A stretch of 64,000 nt of DNA from Megaustenia siamemsis. Taxonomy: Eukaryota; Mollusca; Gastropoda; Stylommatophora; Ariophantidae. The notes beneath the pieces were generated by a model. It had not been told where the DNA came from, made no database searches, and saw only the letters and a list, made by a program, of their open reading frames with translations. Shown piece after piece: positions 30,323-41,107 of the stretch (position 1 is its first letter; each line of letters begins with the position of its first letter). Both the position numbers and the translations under genes were made by a program. Where the stretch lies: the NCBI GenBank assembly GCA_032433765.1, contig JAVIAB010000051.1, positions 149,258,275-149,322,274 of the forward strand, read 5' to 3'.

Positions 30323-31015
30323 CGATGAAGATTCAATCAGAGTAGGATTCCAGACTCTCTCATGAAGTCAGCTGCCTGTTTAAGCGAATCGATGGCCCCA
30401 TATAGTTTTTCTTCCAGGGAGGTGGGCGTGGACCACATTGCTCTTCTTAGGTCTGTGTACTGGGGGGCAATCCTGTAGAACATGTTTTGTTGTCATATTG
30501 TCCAGTGTACAGTGACAAAGGCTGGTTGTACCTATTTTGAATTTGGTGAACATGTGGTTTCTCATTCTATTGTGGCCAGTGCGTAGGCGAAGTATGATGA
30601 CTTGATCCCTCCTTCATAGTTGGTGGTATCCGTCACTCTCGTTATACTTTGGGTATTCTCGTTTCAATTTTTCATGGAACTGACCCTTGAGGATGGATTT
30701 GGCTTCATCATAACTGAGCGGATGGTTCTCTTGCGGTAATCTCCCCCCTCCCCCTCTTTAGCTAATTTGTCTGCGCGTTCGTTCCCGTGTATATTACAGT
30801 GTGATGGTATCCACTGAATGACTACTCTCTGGAAGTTATTTCATAGTTGGTCCAGGGTTCTTCTCCAGTCTTCTAGTTTTTGTTCTTGGGGCTTTTTAGA
30901 GCTGATAGTGCTGACAGTGCATCAGTCAGAATCACCAATTTATTGTGCATGTTATTTTTGTGTTGAGTAGCCAGTGTTGTCTCTTTTATATTTAAAATAC
31001 AACATTTCAGTATGT
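30321..31015 (-). pseudogene. LINE-G fragment, RNase H domain and C-terminal tail
   Basis: Minus-strand blocks in order: NKLVILTDALSALSALKS (DS/DA motif), VIQWIPSHCNIHGNERADKL, GQFHEKLKREYPKY, RLRTGHNRMRNHMFTKFKIG, LCHCTLDNMTTKHVLQDCP and DSLKQAADFMRESGILL. This is the order of RNase H and the Cys/His-rich tail in RNase H-bearing non-LTR elements. Stops and shifts make it inactive; the front part of RNase H and the RT are gone. Confidence 0.9.
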
Positions 31016-31275
31016 TGGAGAAACATGAACATTAGACACACACAAGAACATAACAGAAAATTGAAGCCTTTGAAATGTGGATTTATAGAAGAATAAGAAG
31101 ATTTAGAAGAAAGAAAAGAAAACAAATAATAAAGTCTTCAAACAACAAAAAAATGAAAAGAGAACTACTAACCACAATTCAAACAAGACAAATGAGATTT
31201 TTGGGGCATGTTAAAAGACATAGCAGCCTACTAAAAGTAATCTTGGAAGGGAAAATACAAGGTAAAAGAGGCAGA
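31016..31275 (+). mobile_element. LINE-C fragment
   Basis: Plus strand: MWIYRRIRRFRRKKRKQ, QTRQMRFLGHVKRHSSLLKV and EGKIQGKRGRS, parallel to LINE-C at 22925-23130. It is cut off before the SMVANL end. It abuts the LINE-G fragment of opposite orientation. Confidence 0.87.
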
Positions 31276-31670
31276 TCGCCAGGTCTTACGTTTTTCCCGT
31301 AAGATTTAAATTTTTTATTACATTTTACGTCTTACGTTTTTCTTTTCTCCCTTAATCGATTTGTGGGAACATTATTTCTGCTCTGCATCTTCTAACTGAT
31401 GTTATTGTTGTGCCTTATTATTATGAGTTTACTGCTATTAAAAATGTTTTTTAAAAACCGCAGATTCTTTCTTTTCCTTGTTATTTCCTTACCCTTCTCT
31501 TCCTTTTCATTCCTTGTCTTCCTTTTCATTTTTTCTTTCATGATTAATTCTAATATTTATTTTCAAAACAATTGATTTGGTTATTTCTAATATCATTATA
31601 TATCAATTAATGTTACGTTTTGTTATCTTATTTTTATGTTCTCAATTAATGATTGTGTTGTTATTATTGC
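31276..31670. other. AT-rich sequence, nothing recognised
   Basis: Includes a small inverted repeat around CTTACGTTTTTCCCGTAAG (31287-31305). No coding signal. Confidence 0.4.
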
Positions 31671-32020
31671 CGACGAATGTTGAGAGTTCCCTAGGCAGCT
31701 AAAAAAAAACACAAAAAACTAACGAGGAAATTGTCAGAGTCCAACACAAAAAATAGATCTCCTAAAAAACATGAGAAAGAAACAATTGACATTTTCCGAA
31801 TAGGCATACATAATGAGAAAATGTAAAATTGGAATTCTTTGTTACAACTGACAGGATACAGGGAAATCGAGATAGCGGACGACAATGAGAGAAGATTCTA
31901 AATAGCTTGTTGTCATGGCACAGTCAACAGCAGAATTGATACAATGGGCTGAGGACAGAGCGTTTTGGAAGGACATGACCGCCTACGCAAGCCCGTATGC
32001 ACACGATGGTGATGATAATG
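31671..32020 (+). mobile_element. LINE-B-like fragment, decayed
   Basis: Frames show RVPWAAKK (cf. RVPWTAKK), decayed spacer, DNERRF*IACCHGTVNSRID and GHDRLRKPVC. These match the ordered LINE-B tail with many changes. A GATGGTGATGATAATG tail closes it. Confidence 0.65.
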
Positions 32021-32264
32021 GGCGTTATCTGTTCATCTCGCATCGGAAGATAATTTTCTGGGAATAAAGATGGATACTTTTAAGCAGTGGGGTAGATTTA
32101 CATCATCATTTGACATCTACAAAATCGTCAAAAACAAAACAAAAACATTTGCTTGGACCAGATCGTGAAAGTAAAGACAAGAGCGTAAACAATATTCGAA
32201 AAAGTGGCAACAGATGAAGAAAATGAACCGTTTCTTTCCGTTATTTTCAGATTAGTGTTTGGCT

Positions 32265-32470
32265 TTTGTGTTTATATTTCTTTGTTTATTTTAGAATAGT
32301 ATTCTTTACCTTTCCGCCTTCTTTGGCTTTTTTTGTTTATATTTCTTTGTGTTTTTATTTTTAGAATAATATGCCTTACCCTTTCCACCTTCTTTGGCTT
32401 TTGTGTTTATATTTCTTTTTTTTTTTTTTTTTTTTTTTTAGAATAGTATGCTTTACCTTTTCGTCTTCTT
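32265..32470. repeat. Tandem repeat, about 65 bp, 3 diverged copies
   Basis: TTTGGCTTTTGTGTTTATAT, TTTTAGAATAGTAT and TTTACCTTTYCGYCTTCTT recur three times. The third copy carries a T-run at 32418-32439. Confidence 0.85.
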
Positions 32471-32528
32471 CCCCCCGAACTTTCCTGTCTCATCTTAAGT
32501 GGTTGATTTTTGTGTATTTTCTCTTTTG

Positions 32529-32583
32529 TACTAGATGAAGGCTTTTTTGCCGAAACGTCGTTGTTTGTCTCCTATCTCTAGTA
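32529..32583 (+). ncRNA. Hammerhead-ribozyme-like motif (degenerate)
   Basis: GATGA (32534-32538), helix II GGC-TTTTTT-GCC and GAAAC (32552-32556) occur in the order of a type I hammerhead core. TACTAG (32529-32534) and CTAGTA (32578-32583) could pair as a stem I. The core starts CTAGATGA rather than CTGATGA, so cleavage is doubtful. Penelope-like retroelements and retrozymes of invertebrates carry such motifs; no ORF of either is visible nearby. Confidence 0.35.
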
Positions 32584-33500
32584 GTTTAGCTGCTAGATAC
32601 AATATCATGTTTATTTTCCATGTTCCCTACATCTCTACTCGCGGCCCTGTATAGTATTTAATATATTATATTTGTGCTCATCTCCAAGGAAAAGAAAGAG
32701 GAATATTCGAATAAGAAACATCAAGTCAATAATAAATACCTACACCTCAAGCGGCTAGACTTTGTTCTTCAAAACCAACTGTACGCTCATGAATATATTT
32801 ATTGTACCATTTGACGTGAAGGGACTCATAGTGTTTTTCCATGAATATATTACCGTATTATTCGGCCATGAAGGCATTGTCAGCGTTCTTCCCAGTTGTC
32901 AACGTTCTTCCCCGTTGTCAGCGTTCTTCCCCGTTGTCAGCACTTTCCTCCCACACTTTTGGTTAAATACCTATTTTTCTGCTGCGTTAAGCATATTCAT
33001 CCGCGGAATAATCAAAAATAGCTGTGCCGTAAAGTAAAACATTACAACTAAGTTGTGCCCCTATGCTCGTTATATTTCGTTCGGTGATTTTCCAAAAATA
33101 ACATAGTAACTATTAGCAGAACTTGGGACGGCAATTGTCGAACAAGGAAAACTCAGCACTGCAGAGAATCGATCGCAGTAATCATTCACTTGAACAGCCC
33201 TGATCAACTTGATGCAGACAACATTCGACCATTCTGTCTGGCGAGTTGAGATCGATTCTCCCCCCCCCCCCCCCAAGCCTCACATCATTCACGGGAATCG
33301 CCAAGCCCAATACATGCGCCACATACGCCGTTTCACCGCAATCATTCGATATCTTTACTTTGTATACCTTCCATCATCCAACATTATATATCCCCCCCCC
33401 CCCCCCCCCCCCGCAAAATGTATTTAATCAACAGTTTTTAGCTTTGTACATTACTTAATGTCAACGTTGATAATTCACGAGAGGTATCTTGTCTGTTGTT
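32584..33500. other. No recognised gene; short repeats and C-runs
   Basis: GTCAGCGTTCTTCCCCGTT-like 20-mers repeat three times at 32878-32945. Poly-C runs lie at about 33260-33274 and 33392-33412. Frames encoding poly-Pro there are artefacts. Confidence 0.5.
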
Positions 33501-33945
33501 TGAGATTGTTTGTTCTTTAAACTTAAATGAGCTTCAAAGGTTTAGTTTGTACTTTAAACGTAAGTGAATTTCAAAGATTTAGATTGTTCTGCAAAATTGT
33601 GAGTTTCAAAGGTTTGGTTTATTATTTAAACTTAAGTGAGTTTGAAAGGTTTGGTTTATTATTTAAACTTAAGTGAGTTTGAAAGGTTTGGTTTATTATT
33701 TAAACTTAAGTGAGTTTGAAAGGTTTGGTTTATTATTTAAACTTAAGTGAGTTTGAAAGGTTTGGTTTATTATTTAAACTTAAGTGAGTTTGAAAGGTTT
33801 GGTTTATTATTTAAACTTAAGTGAGTTTGAAAGGTCTGGTTTATTATTTAAACTTAAATGAGTTTCAAAGGTTTGGTTTATTATTTAAACTTAAGTGAGT
33901 TTGAAAGGTATGGTTTATTATTTAAACTTAAGTGAGTTTCAAATG
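33501..33945. repeat. Minisatellite, 37 bp unit, about 12 copies
   Basis: Unit GTTTGGTTTATTATTTAAAC TTAAGTGAGTTTGAAAG. Middle copies are identical, outer copies are diverged. Confidence 0.97.
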
Positions 33946-34430
33946 GGTGGTTATCTGGGGACAATTATCGTAATGGATTTTCAGTCATTCCTTAGAAAGG
34001 TACACAAACCGACGTTTCCAGATGTTGATGACCTCAAAACATTTTAACAAAAGTCTGGTCTGGACATACAGGTCACGTGAGCGTTTGTAGTAGTCAGATA
34101 GACTGGCCTCAAGCACGTCAGTGCTAACAATTGCAGAAATGCACAATGATGACGTCATAAAAGCCCTCAACGTGTTTAAAATGAAAATCGGCTCGTGTGT
34201 CAGGGAGTGTTTATTTTTGAGAATGCAACAATTTGGAATACAAGGTTAAAAGTAGCACCCTGCAAGGTCGAACTGGTAGGTACACAATCAGCCAGCTACC
34301 GGGACCATCAGTGTGTACTAAACAATTCTTAACGTGTTGAAGATGACGGCATATTATGAATGATTCTGACTGGGTGAATTAATCGTGTGATCTTGTGATT
34401 GTGAGGAAATGTACAAACATAAATTAGGGG
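33946..34430. other. No recognised feature
   Basis: Unique-looking sequence between two minisatellites, with short frames only. Confidence 0.4.
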
Positions 34431-35140
34431 TTGTGTCATCTAGAGGTTGTTTACTTAATGGATGAGTTGTTCACTTAATGGACGAACTGTTTACTTTATG
34501 GACGAGCTGTTTACTTAATGGATGAGTTGTTCACTTAATGGACGAACTGTTTACTTTATAGACGAGTTGTTTACTTAATGGACGAACTGTTTACTTAATG
34601 AAGATTTTGTTGTTTACTTAATGAACGAATTGTTTACAACTTAATGGATGAGCTGTTTATTTAATGGACAAGTTGATTACTTAATGGGCAGGTTTTTTAC
34701 TTAATGAATGAGTTGTTTACTTAATGGACGAGCTGTTTACATAATGGACGGGCTGTTTACTTAATGAAAGAGCTGCTTACTTAATGAACGAGCTGTTTAC
34801 ATAATGAACAAGCTGTTTACATGATTGACGAGCTGTTTACTTAATGAAAGAGCTGTCACTTAAAGGACGAGCTGTCTGTCACATTTTGTAAGAGCTGTCA
34901 CTTAATGGACGAGCTGTGTATTTAATGGACGAGCTGTGTACTTAATGGACGAGCTGTTTACTAAATGGATGAGCTGTGTACTTAATGGACGGGCTGTTTA
35001 CTTAATGGACGAACTGTGTACTTAATGAACACGTTGTTTATTTAATGAAAGATCTGTCACATATTGTAAGAGCTGTCACTTAATGGACGAGCTGTCACTT
35101 AATGGGTGAACTGTCACTTAAAAGGCGAGCTGTCACTTGT
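34431..35140. repeat. Minisatellite, 20 bp unit, about 33 copies
   Basis: Unit GAGCTGTTTACTTAATGGAC with many substitutions and occasional 1-3 bp indels. It abuts the 38 bp array on the right. Confidence 0.95.
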
Positions 35141-35144
35141 GAGC

Positions 35145-38100
35145 GACAGATGATAAAGGACAGGAGAGGTCTGCTCGAGATGTGACACAAATAAAGGACA
35201 GGAGAGACCCGCGCGATATGTGACACAAATAAAGGACAGGAGAGGTCTGCTCGAGATGTGACACAAATAAAGGACAGGAGAGGTCTGCTCGAGATGTGAC
35301 ACAAATAAAGGACAGGAGAGACCCGCGCGAGATGTGACACAAATAAAAGACAGGAGAGGTCTGCTCGAGATGTGACACAAATAAAGGACAGGAGAGACCC
35401 GCGCGATATGTGACACAATAATGTGACACAAATAAAGGACAGGAGAGATCCGCGCGATATGTGACACAAATAAAAGACAGGAGAGGTCTAGTCGAGATGT
35501 GACACAAATAAAGGACAGGAGAGGTCTGCTCGAGATGTGACACAAATAAAGGACAGGAGAGGTCTGCTCGAGATGTGACACAAATAAAGGACAGGAGAGG
35601 TCTGCTCGAGATGTGACACAAATAAAGGACAGGAGAGGTCTGCTCGAGATGTGACACAAATAAAGGACAGGAGAGGTCTGCTCGAGATGTGACACAAATA
35701 AAGGACAGGAGAGGTCTGCTCGAGATGTGACACAAATAAAGGACAGGAGAGACCCGCGCGAGATGTGACACAAATAAAAGACAGGAGAGGTCTGCTCGAG
35801 ATGTGACACAAATAAAGGACAGGAGAGACCCGCGCGATATGTGACACAATAATGTGACACAAATAAAGGACAGGAGAGATCCGCGCGATATGTGACACAA
35901 ATAAAGGACAGGAGAGGTCTACTCGAGATGTGACACAAATAAAGGACAGGAGAGACTCGCGCGAGATGTGACACAAATAAAGGACAGGAGAGGTCTACTC
36001 GAGATGTGACACAAATAAAGGACAGGAGAGACTCGCGCGATATGTGACACAAATAAAGGACAGGAGAGACCCGCGCGAGATGTGACACAAATAAAGGACA
36101 GGAGAGACTCGCGCGAGATGTGACACAAATAAAAGACAGGAGAGGTCTGCTCGAGATGTGACACAAATAAAGGATAGGAGAGGTCTGCTCGAGATGTGAC
36201 ACAAATAAAAGACAGGAGAGGTCTGCTCGAGATGTGACACAAATAAAAGACAGGAGAGGTCTGCTCGAGATGTGACACAAAAAAAGGGCAGGAGAGACCC
36301 GCGCGATATGTGACACAAATAAAGGACAGGAGAGACTCACGCGATATGTGACACAAATAAAGGACAGGAGAGGTCTGCTCGAGATGTGACACAAATAAAG
36401 GACAGGAGAGACCCGCGCAAGATGTGACACAAATAAAGGACAGGAGAGGTCTACTCGAGATGTGACACAAATAAAGGACAGGAGAGACTCGCGCGATATG
36501 TGACACAAATAAAGGACAGGAGAGACCCGCGCGATATGTGACACAAATAAAGGACAGGAGAGGTCTACTCGAGATGTGACACAAATAAAGGACAGGAGAG
36601 ACTCGCGCGATATGTGACACAAATAAAGGACAGGAGAGACCCGCGCGATATGTGACACAAATAAAGGACAGGAGAGGTCTACTCGAGATGTGACACAAAT
36701 AAAGGACAGGAGAGGTCTACTCGAGATGTGACACAAATAAAGGACAGGAGAGACCCGCGCGATATGTGACACAAATAAAGGACAGGAGAGACCCGCGCGA
36801 TATGTGACACAAATAAAGGACAGGAGAAGTCTACTCGAGATGTGACACAAATAAAGGGCAGGAGAGACCCGCGCGATATGTGACACAAATAAAGGACAGG
36901 CGAGACTCGCGCGATATGTGACACAAATAAAGGACAGGAGAGGTCTGCTCGAGATGTGACACAAATAAAGGACAGGAGAGACCCGCGCAAGATGTGACAC
37001 AAATAAAGGACAGGAGAGACTCGCGCGATATGTGACACAAATAAAGGACAGGAGAGACCCGCGCGATATGTGACACAAATAAAGGACAGGAGAGGTCTAC
37101 TCGAGATGTGACACAAATAAAGGACAGGAGAGACCCGCGCGATATGTGACACAAATAAAGGACAGGAGAGGTCTGCTCGAGATGTGACACAAATAAAGGA
37201 CAGGAGAGGTCTGCTCGAGATGTGACACAAATAAAGGACAGGAGAGGTCTGCTCGAGATGTGACACAAATAAAGGACAGGAGAGGTCTGCTCGAGATGTG
37301 ACACAAATAAAGGACAGGAGAGGTCTGCTCGAGATGTGACACAAATAAAGGACAGGAGAGGTCTGCTCGAGATGTGACACAAATAAAGGACAGGAGAGGT
37401 CTGCTCGAGATGTGACACAAATAAAGGACAGGAGAGGTCTGCTCGAGATGTGACACAAATAAAGGACAGGAGAGGTCTGCTCGAGATGTGACACAAATAA
37501 AGGACAGGAGAGGTCTGCTCGAGATGTGACACAAATAAAGGACAGGAGAGACCCGCGCGATATGTGACACAAATAAAGGACAGGAGAGACCCGCGCGATA
37601 TGTGACACAAATAAAGGACAGGAGAGACTCGCGCGATATGTGACTCAAATAAAGGACAGGAGAGGTCTGCTCGAGATGTGACACAAATAAAGGACAGGAG
37701 AGACCCGCGCGATATGTGACACAAATAAAGGACAGGAGAGACTCGCGCGATATGTGACACAAATAAAGGACAGGAGAGATCCGCGCGATATGTGACACAA
37801 ATAAAGGACAGGAGAGGTCTACTCGAGATGTGACACAAATAAAGGACAGGAGAGACCCGCGCGATATGTGACACAAATAAAGGACAGGAGAGACCCGCGC
37901 GATATGTGACACAAATAAAGGACAGGAGTGGTCTACTCGAGATGTGACACAAATAAAGGACAGGAGAGACTCGCGCGATATGTGACACAAATAAAGGACA
38001 GGAGAGACTCGCGCGATATGTGACACAAATAAAGGACAGGAGAGACCCGCGCGATATGTGACACAAATAAAGGACAGGAGAGACTCGCACGATATGTGAC

Positions 38101-38555
38101 ACAAATAAAGGACAGGAGAGACTCGCGCGATATGTGACACAAATAAAGGACAGGAGAGACTCGCGCGATATGTGACACAAATAAAGGACAGGAGAGACTC
38201 GCGCGAGATGTGGCACAAATAAAGGACAGGAGAGGTCTGCTCGAGATGTGATACAAATAAAGGAAAAAATTCCGCGCGAGATGTGACACAAATAAAAGAA
38301 AGACGTCCACGCGAGAGGTGACACAAATAAAAGACAGGAGAAGTCCGGGCGAGATGTCACACAAATAAAGGTCAGGAGAAGTCCGGGCGACATGTGACAC
38401 AAATAAAGGTCAGGAGAGGTTCGCGCGAGATGTCACACAAATAAAGGTCAAGAGAGGTTCGCGCGAGATGTCACACAAATAAAGGAAAGAAGTCCACACG
38501 ATATGTGGCACAAATAAAGGTCAGGAGAAGTCCGGGCGAGATGTGACACAAACAG
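35145..38555. repeat. Satellite block, 38 bp unit, about 90 copies, two interspersed subtypes
   Basis: Unit GACAGGAGAGGTCTGCTCGA GATGTGACACAAATAAAG (subtype A) or with GACCCGCGCGATATG in the variable middle (subtype B). Runs of pure A occur, for example 37150-37545. Units at 38260-38555 are diverged, while the left edge is sharp. A 13 bp insertion variant at 35404 recurs at 35835, marking a higher-order repeat of 431 bp. No frame of the 38 bp unit has a stop on the minus strand, which explains the very long ORFs. Confidence 0.98.
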
Positions 38556-38649
38556 GAAAGCTGAGAAGAAAAAAAAATCTTCCTAAAAGGATGTGATGTT
38601 AGTGCCAATATATACACACACACTCAACACAATTTTGTGCAATGTGATC

Positions 38650-38790
38650 AATCTTACGACAGAGCCGTCTATCTTTTCCTGAAATATTTGGTTTTATTTT
38701 AAGGATGGATGAACCTGGAAGTAGTAGGTAATGATCGAACCGGGGCTTCTTGTCTCGTTCAGTAACCATTGGTCTTTCGTGCTAAGAACA
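38650..38790 (-). mobile_element. SINE S1, old degraded copy
   Basis: The minus strand retains AATGGTTACTGAACGAGAC, CCGGTTCGATCATTACC (B box), CTTCCAGGTTCATCCATCCT and ATTTCAGGAAAAG, in S1 order. Tail and most of the body are missing. Confidence 0.65.
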
Positions 38791-39614
38791 TAAATAAAAT
38801 GACAAAAAAAAAAAAAAACATCTGAGGCTTATAGTTGACCGTTGGCATCATTTAATCAAAATAGAGTTGAGCAAGATTAACTGCCTCAATGTAAAGCTGT
38901 CTAATCGAAGAGGGAGGAAATAATCGGGCCTAAAATATCGCAGAAAAAGTCGTACCGAAGTCGAAAATATGATATTAAGTTATAACCTGCAGAACAGCAG
39001 AAGAAAGGTATATTTTAGAAGGAAGGAAACGAAGGATAGGGAAAAGGAATAAGTTTATATTACTTGTAATATTCAACTTTGAACAGATCCATGATACTTA
39101 ACACAAGATGGGGGTGGTGGGGGAGGGGAAACCATTTTGAATAATGGAATTTGATAATGTGAGCTTGGATGTTCACCTGCCAGGTTGGCTCAAGAGTACA
39201 TTAAATAAATTAGATTACAAATAATGTAACGAACTCTAGCGAAAATGGCGTTTGGGAATGGGTTATCACAGCATGCTACACTCTGTCAGCGGATACAGGA
39301 AACTCGAAGATTGAACATGTTCTAACACTGTGACTACACCCCGGATGCATATTGATAGCTCTGACAATATTAACATGGACGTGTGTGTCTTATATATTTG
39401 GCATGTGATTTATTAATTTCCCTGGCCTTTTATTAAACTCGTGTTAATACGCCTGAAAGCTGCTTTATTTACTATTATTATTTTTGTTTACATTGTTATA
39501 ATACCTAAAATCTTTCCTGTTGTTTAGTATGCTTGCATGTATAATTGACTAGTAGGTAGCCGATTGTAGGATACCTTGGCAATTATTTATTACAAATGCA
39601 TGCATGAACAATAG
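38791..39614. other. No recognised feature
   Basis: Unique-looking AT-rich sequence. Minus strand checked for RECK-like cysteine exons without success. Confidence 0.4.
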
Positions 39615-39785
39615 AATTCTAGATGCAAGAACAATAAGAAAAACAACCTCTACAGAGATGAAATGTGTTAGACCAATGATGACAGAAAACAGCCTGAGAG
39701 ATAAGATATGAAATGAAGAATTGAGAAAAGAGTTAGGAATAACCCCCGCCGTAGATTATATAAAGAAACAACAGATAAAATGGTT
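39615..39785 (+). mobile_element. LINE-I fragment
   Basis: The plus-strand frame LDARTIRKTTSTEMKCVRPM and then NEELRKELGITPAVDYIKKQ is the continuation of the repeated thumb segment at 29910-30270. Only about 55 codons remain. Confidence 0.75.
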
Positions 39786-40445
39786 TCACTCTCACAACTT
39801 TACTAATCTGTGATACTCTCACTACTGTGCATATAGCCAATGTGATATTCTCATCACTTGAGTAGTATATGATACTCTCACCACTTTCAAATCTGTTATA
39901 CTGTCACCGCTTTCTAGTCAGTGATACTCTCTTACTATTTTCAATACTGTGATACTCTACCACATTACTAATCTGTGATACTCCCACAATTTTCAAATCT
40001 GTGATACTCTACCACTTTACTAATCTGTGATACTCTCACTATTTTCAAATCTGTGATACTCTACCACATTACTAATCTGTGACACTCCCACAATTTTCAA
40101 ATCTGTGATACTCTACCACTTTACTAATCTGTGATACTCTCACTATTTTCAAATCTGTGATACTCTACCACTTTACTAATCTGTGATACTCTCACCATTT
40201 TCAAATCTGTGATACTCTCACTATTTTCAAATCTGTGATACTCTACCACTTTACTGATCTGTGATACTCTCACTATTTTCAAATATGTGATACTCTACCA
40301 CTTTACTGATCTGTGATACTCTCACTATTTTCAAATATGTGATACTCTACCACTTTACTGATCTGTGATACTCTCACTATTTTCAAAATCTTTGATACTC
40401 TTTTCACTTTTTATTGTGTGATACTCCCACGAGCCACTCGTTCTC
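39786..40445. repeat. Minisatellite, 26 bp units alternating as a 52 bp dimer
   Basis: Monomer a CTACCACTTTACTAATCTGT GATACT and monomer b CTCACTATTTTCAAATCTGT GATACT alternate regularly in the centre and lose the alternation at both edges. Confidence 0.95.
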
Positions 40446-41107
40446 TCAACTCGAAGTAATTTTTCTCTCAGATTTATCATTTATGTCATCTACATTTTTT
40501 TTTCTTTCAAACTAGAAACGATATCAAGCACACTGTTTTCAAACAACTGGTTATAGTTCCAGTAATTACGTTTATTTATCCTCGCTGTACTTTGTTCTAT
40601 GAATCCAAAAGGACAGACATGTTATAGCCGTGCCATAATGCTGGCTAAGCAGTGAGATAACTAGACTGCTATTTGTGAAAAGTGACACTCTCTAATGTAT
40701 GAAAAGCACACATTTCCACTCGTCACCCATCATTTGTTGTTTTCTTTACATACTTTTGTTGAAAACAAGTTCCTGCATCAAATTTCTTCTCTCGTACTGT
40801 TCGTGTTTCGCTATATTTATCAGCGAATAGTTTTCGTAAAATGAAACCTTTTGTGGCTTGTTTATTCCATTTTTGTTTCCATCTTATGTTACATTTCCAG
40901 AGAGTATTTTAATATAATCGTAAAAATTCTTCGTTTTTATTGCTTCCTCTTTGCAGTATCACATTACTTGCATAGTTCTTTCTTCGTGAATCTCACTCTT
41001 AGTGTTTATCCTTCACACAATGTCTTAGATCGTTATCTTTGTTCGGCGTTTCTTGTCAGAATTCGTACTATTCGTGAGTGCTAAGATTCGTAATACCAGT
41101 AACCAGG
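40446..41107. other. No recognised feature
   Basis: AT-rich spacer between two large minisatellites. Confidence 0.4.

Noticed and set aside
33209..33458. Proline-rich ORFs
   Set aside because: They depend on two poly-C runs and lack any other coding signal.
35095..38402. Very long minus-strand ORFs (up to about 650 codons) rich in Cys/Ser/Leu
   Set aside because: They are readings of the 38 bp satellite. Three units make 38 codons, so each frame cycles through all three phases and none contains a stop. Overlapping ORFs in all three minus frames show this is not coding.
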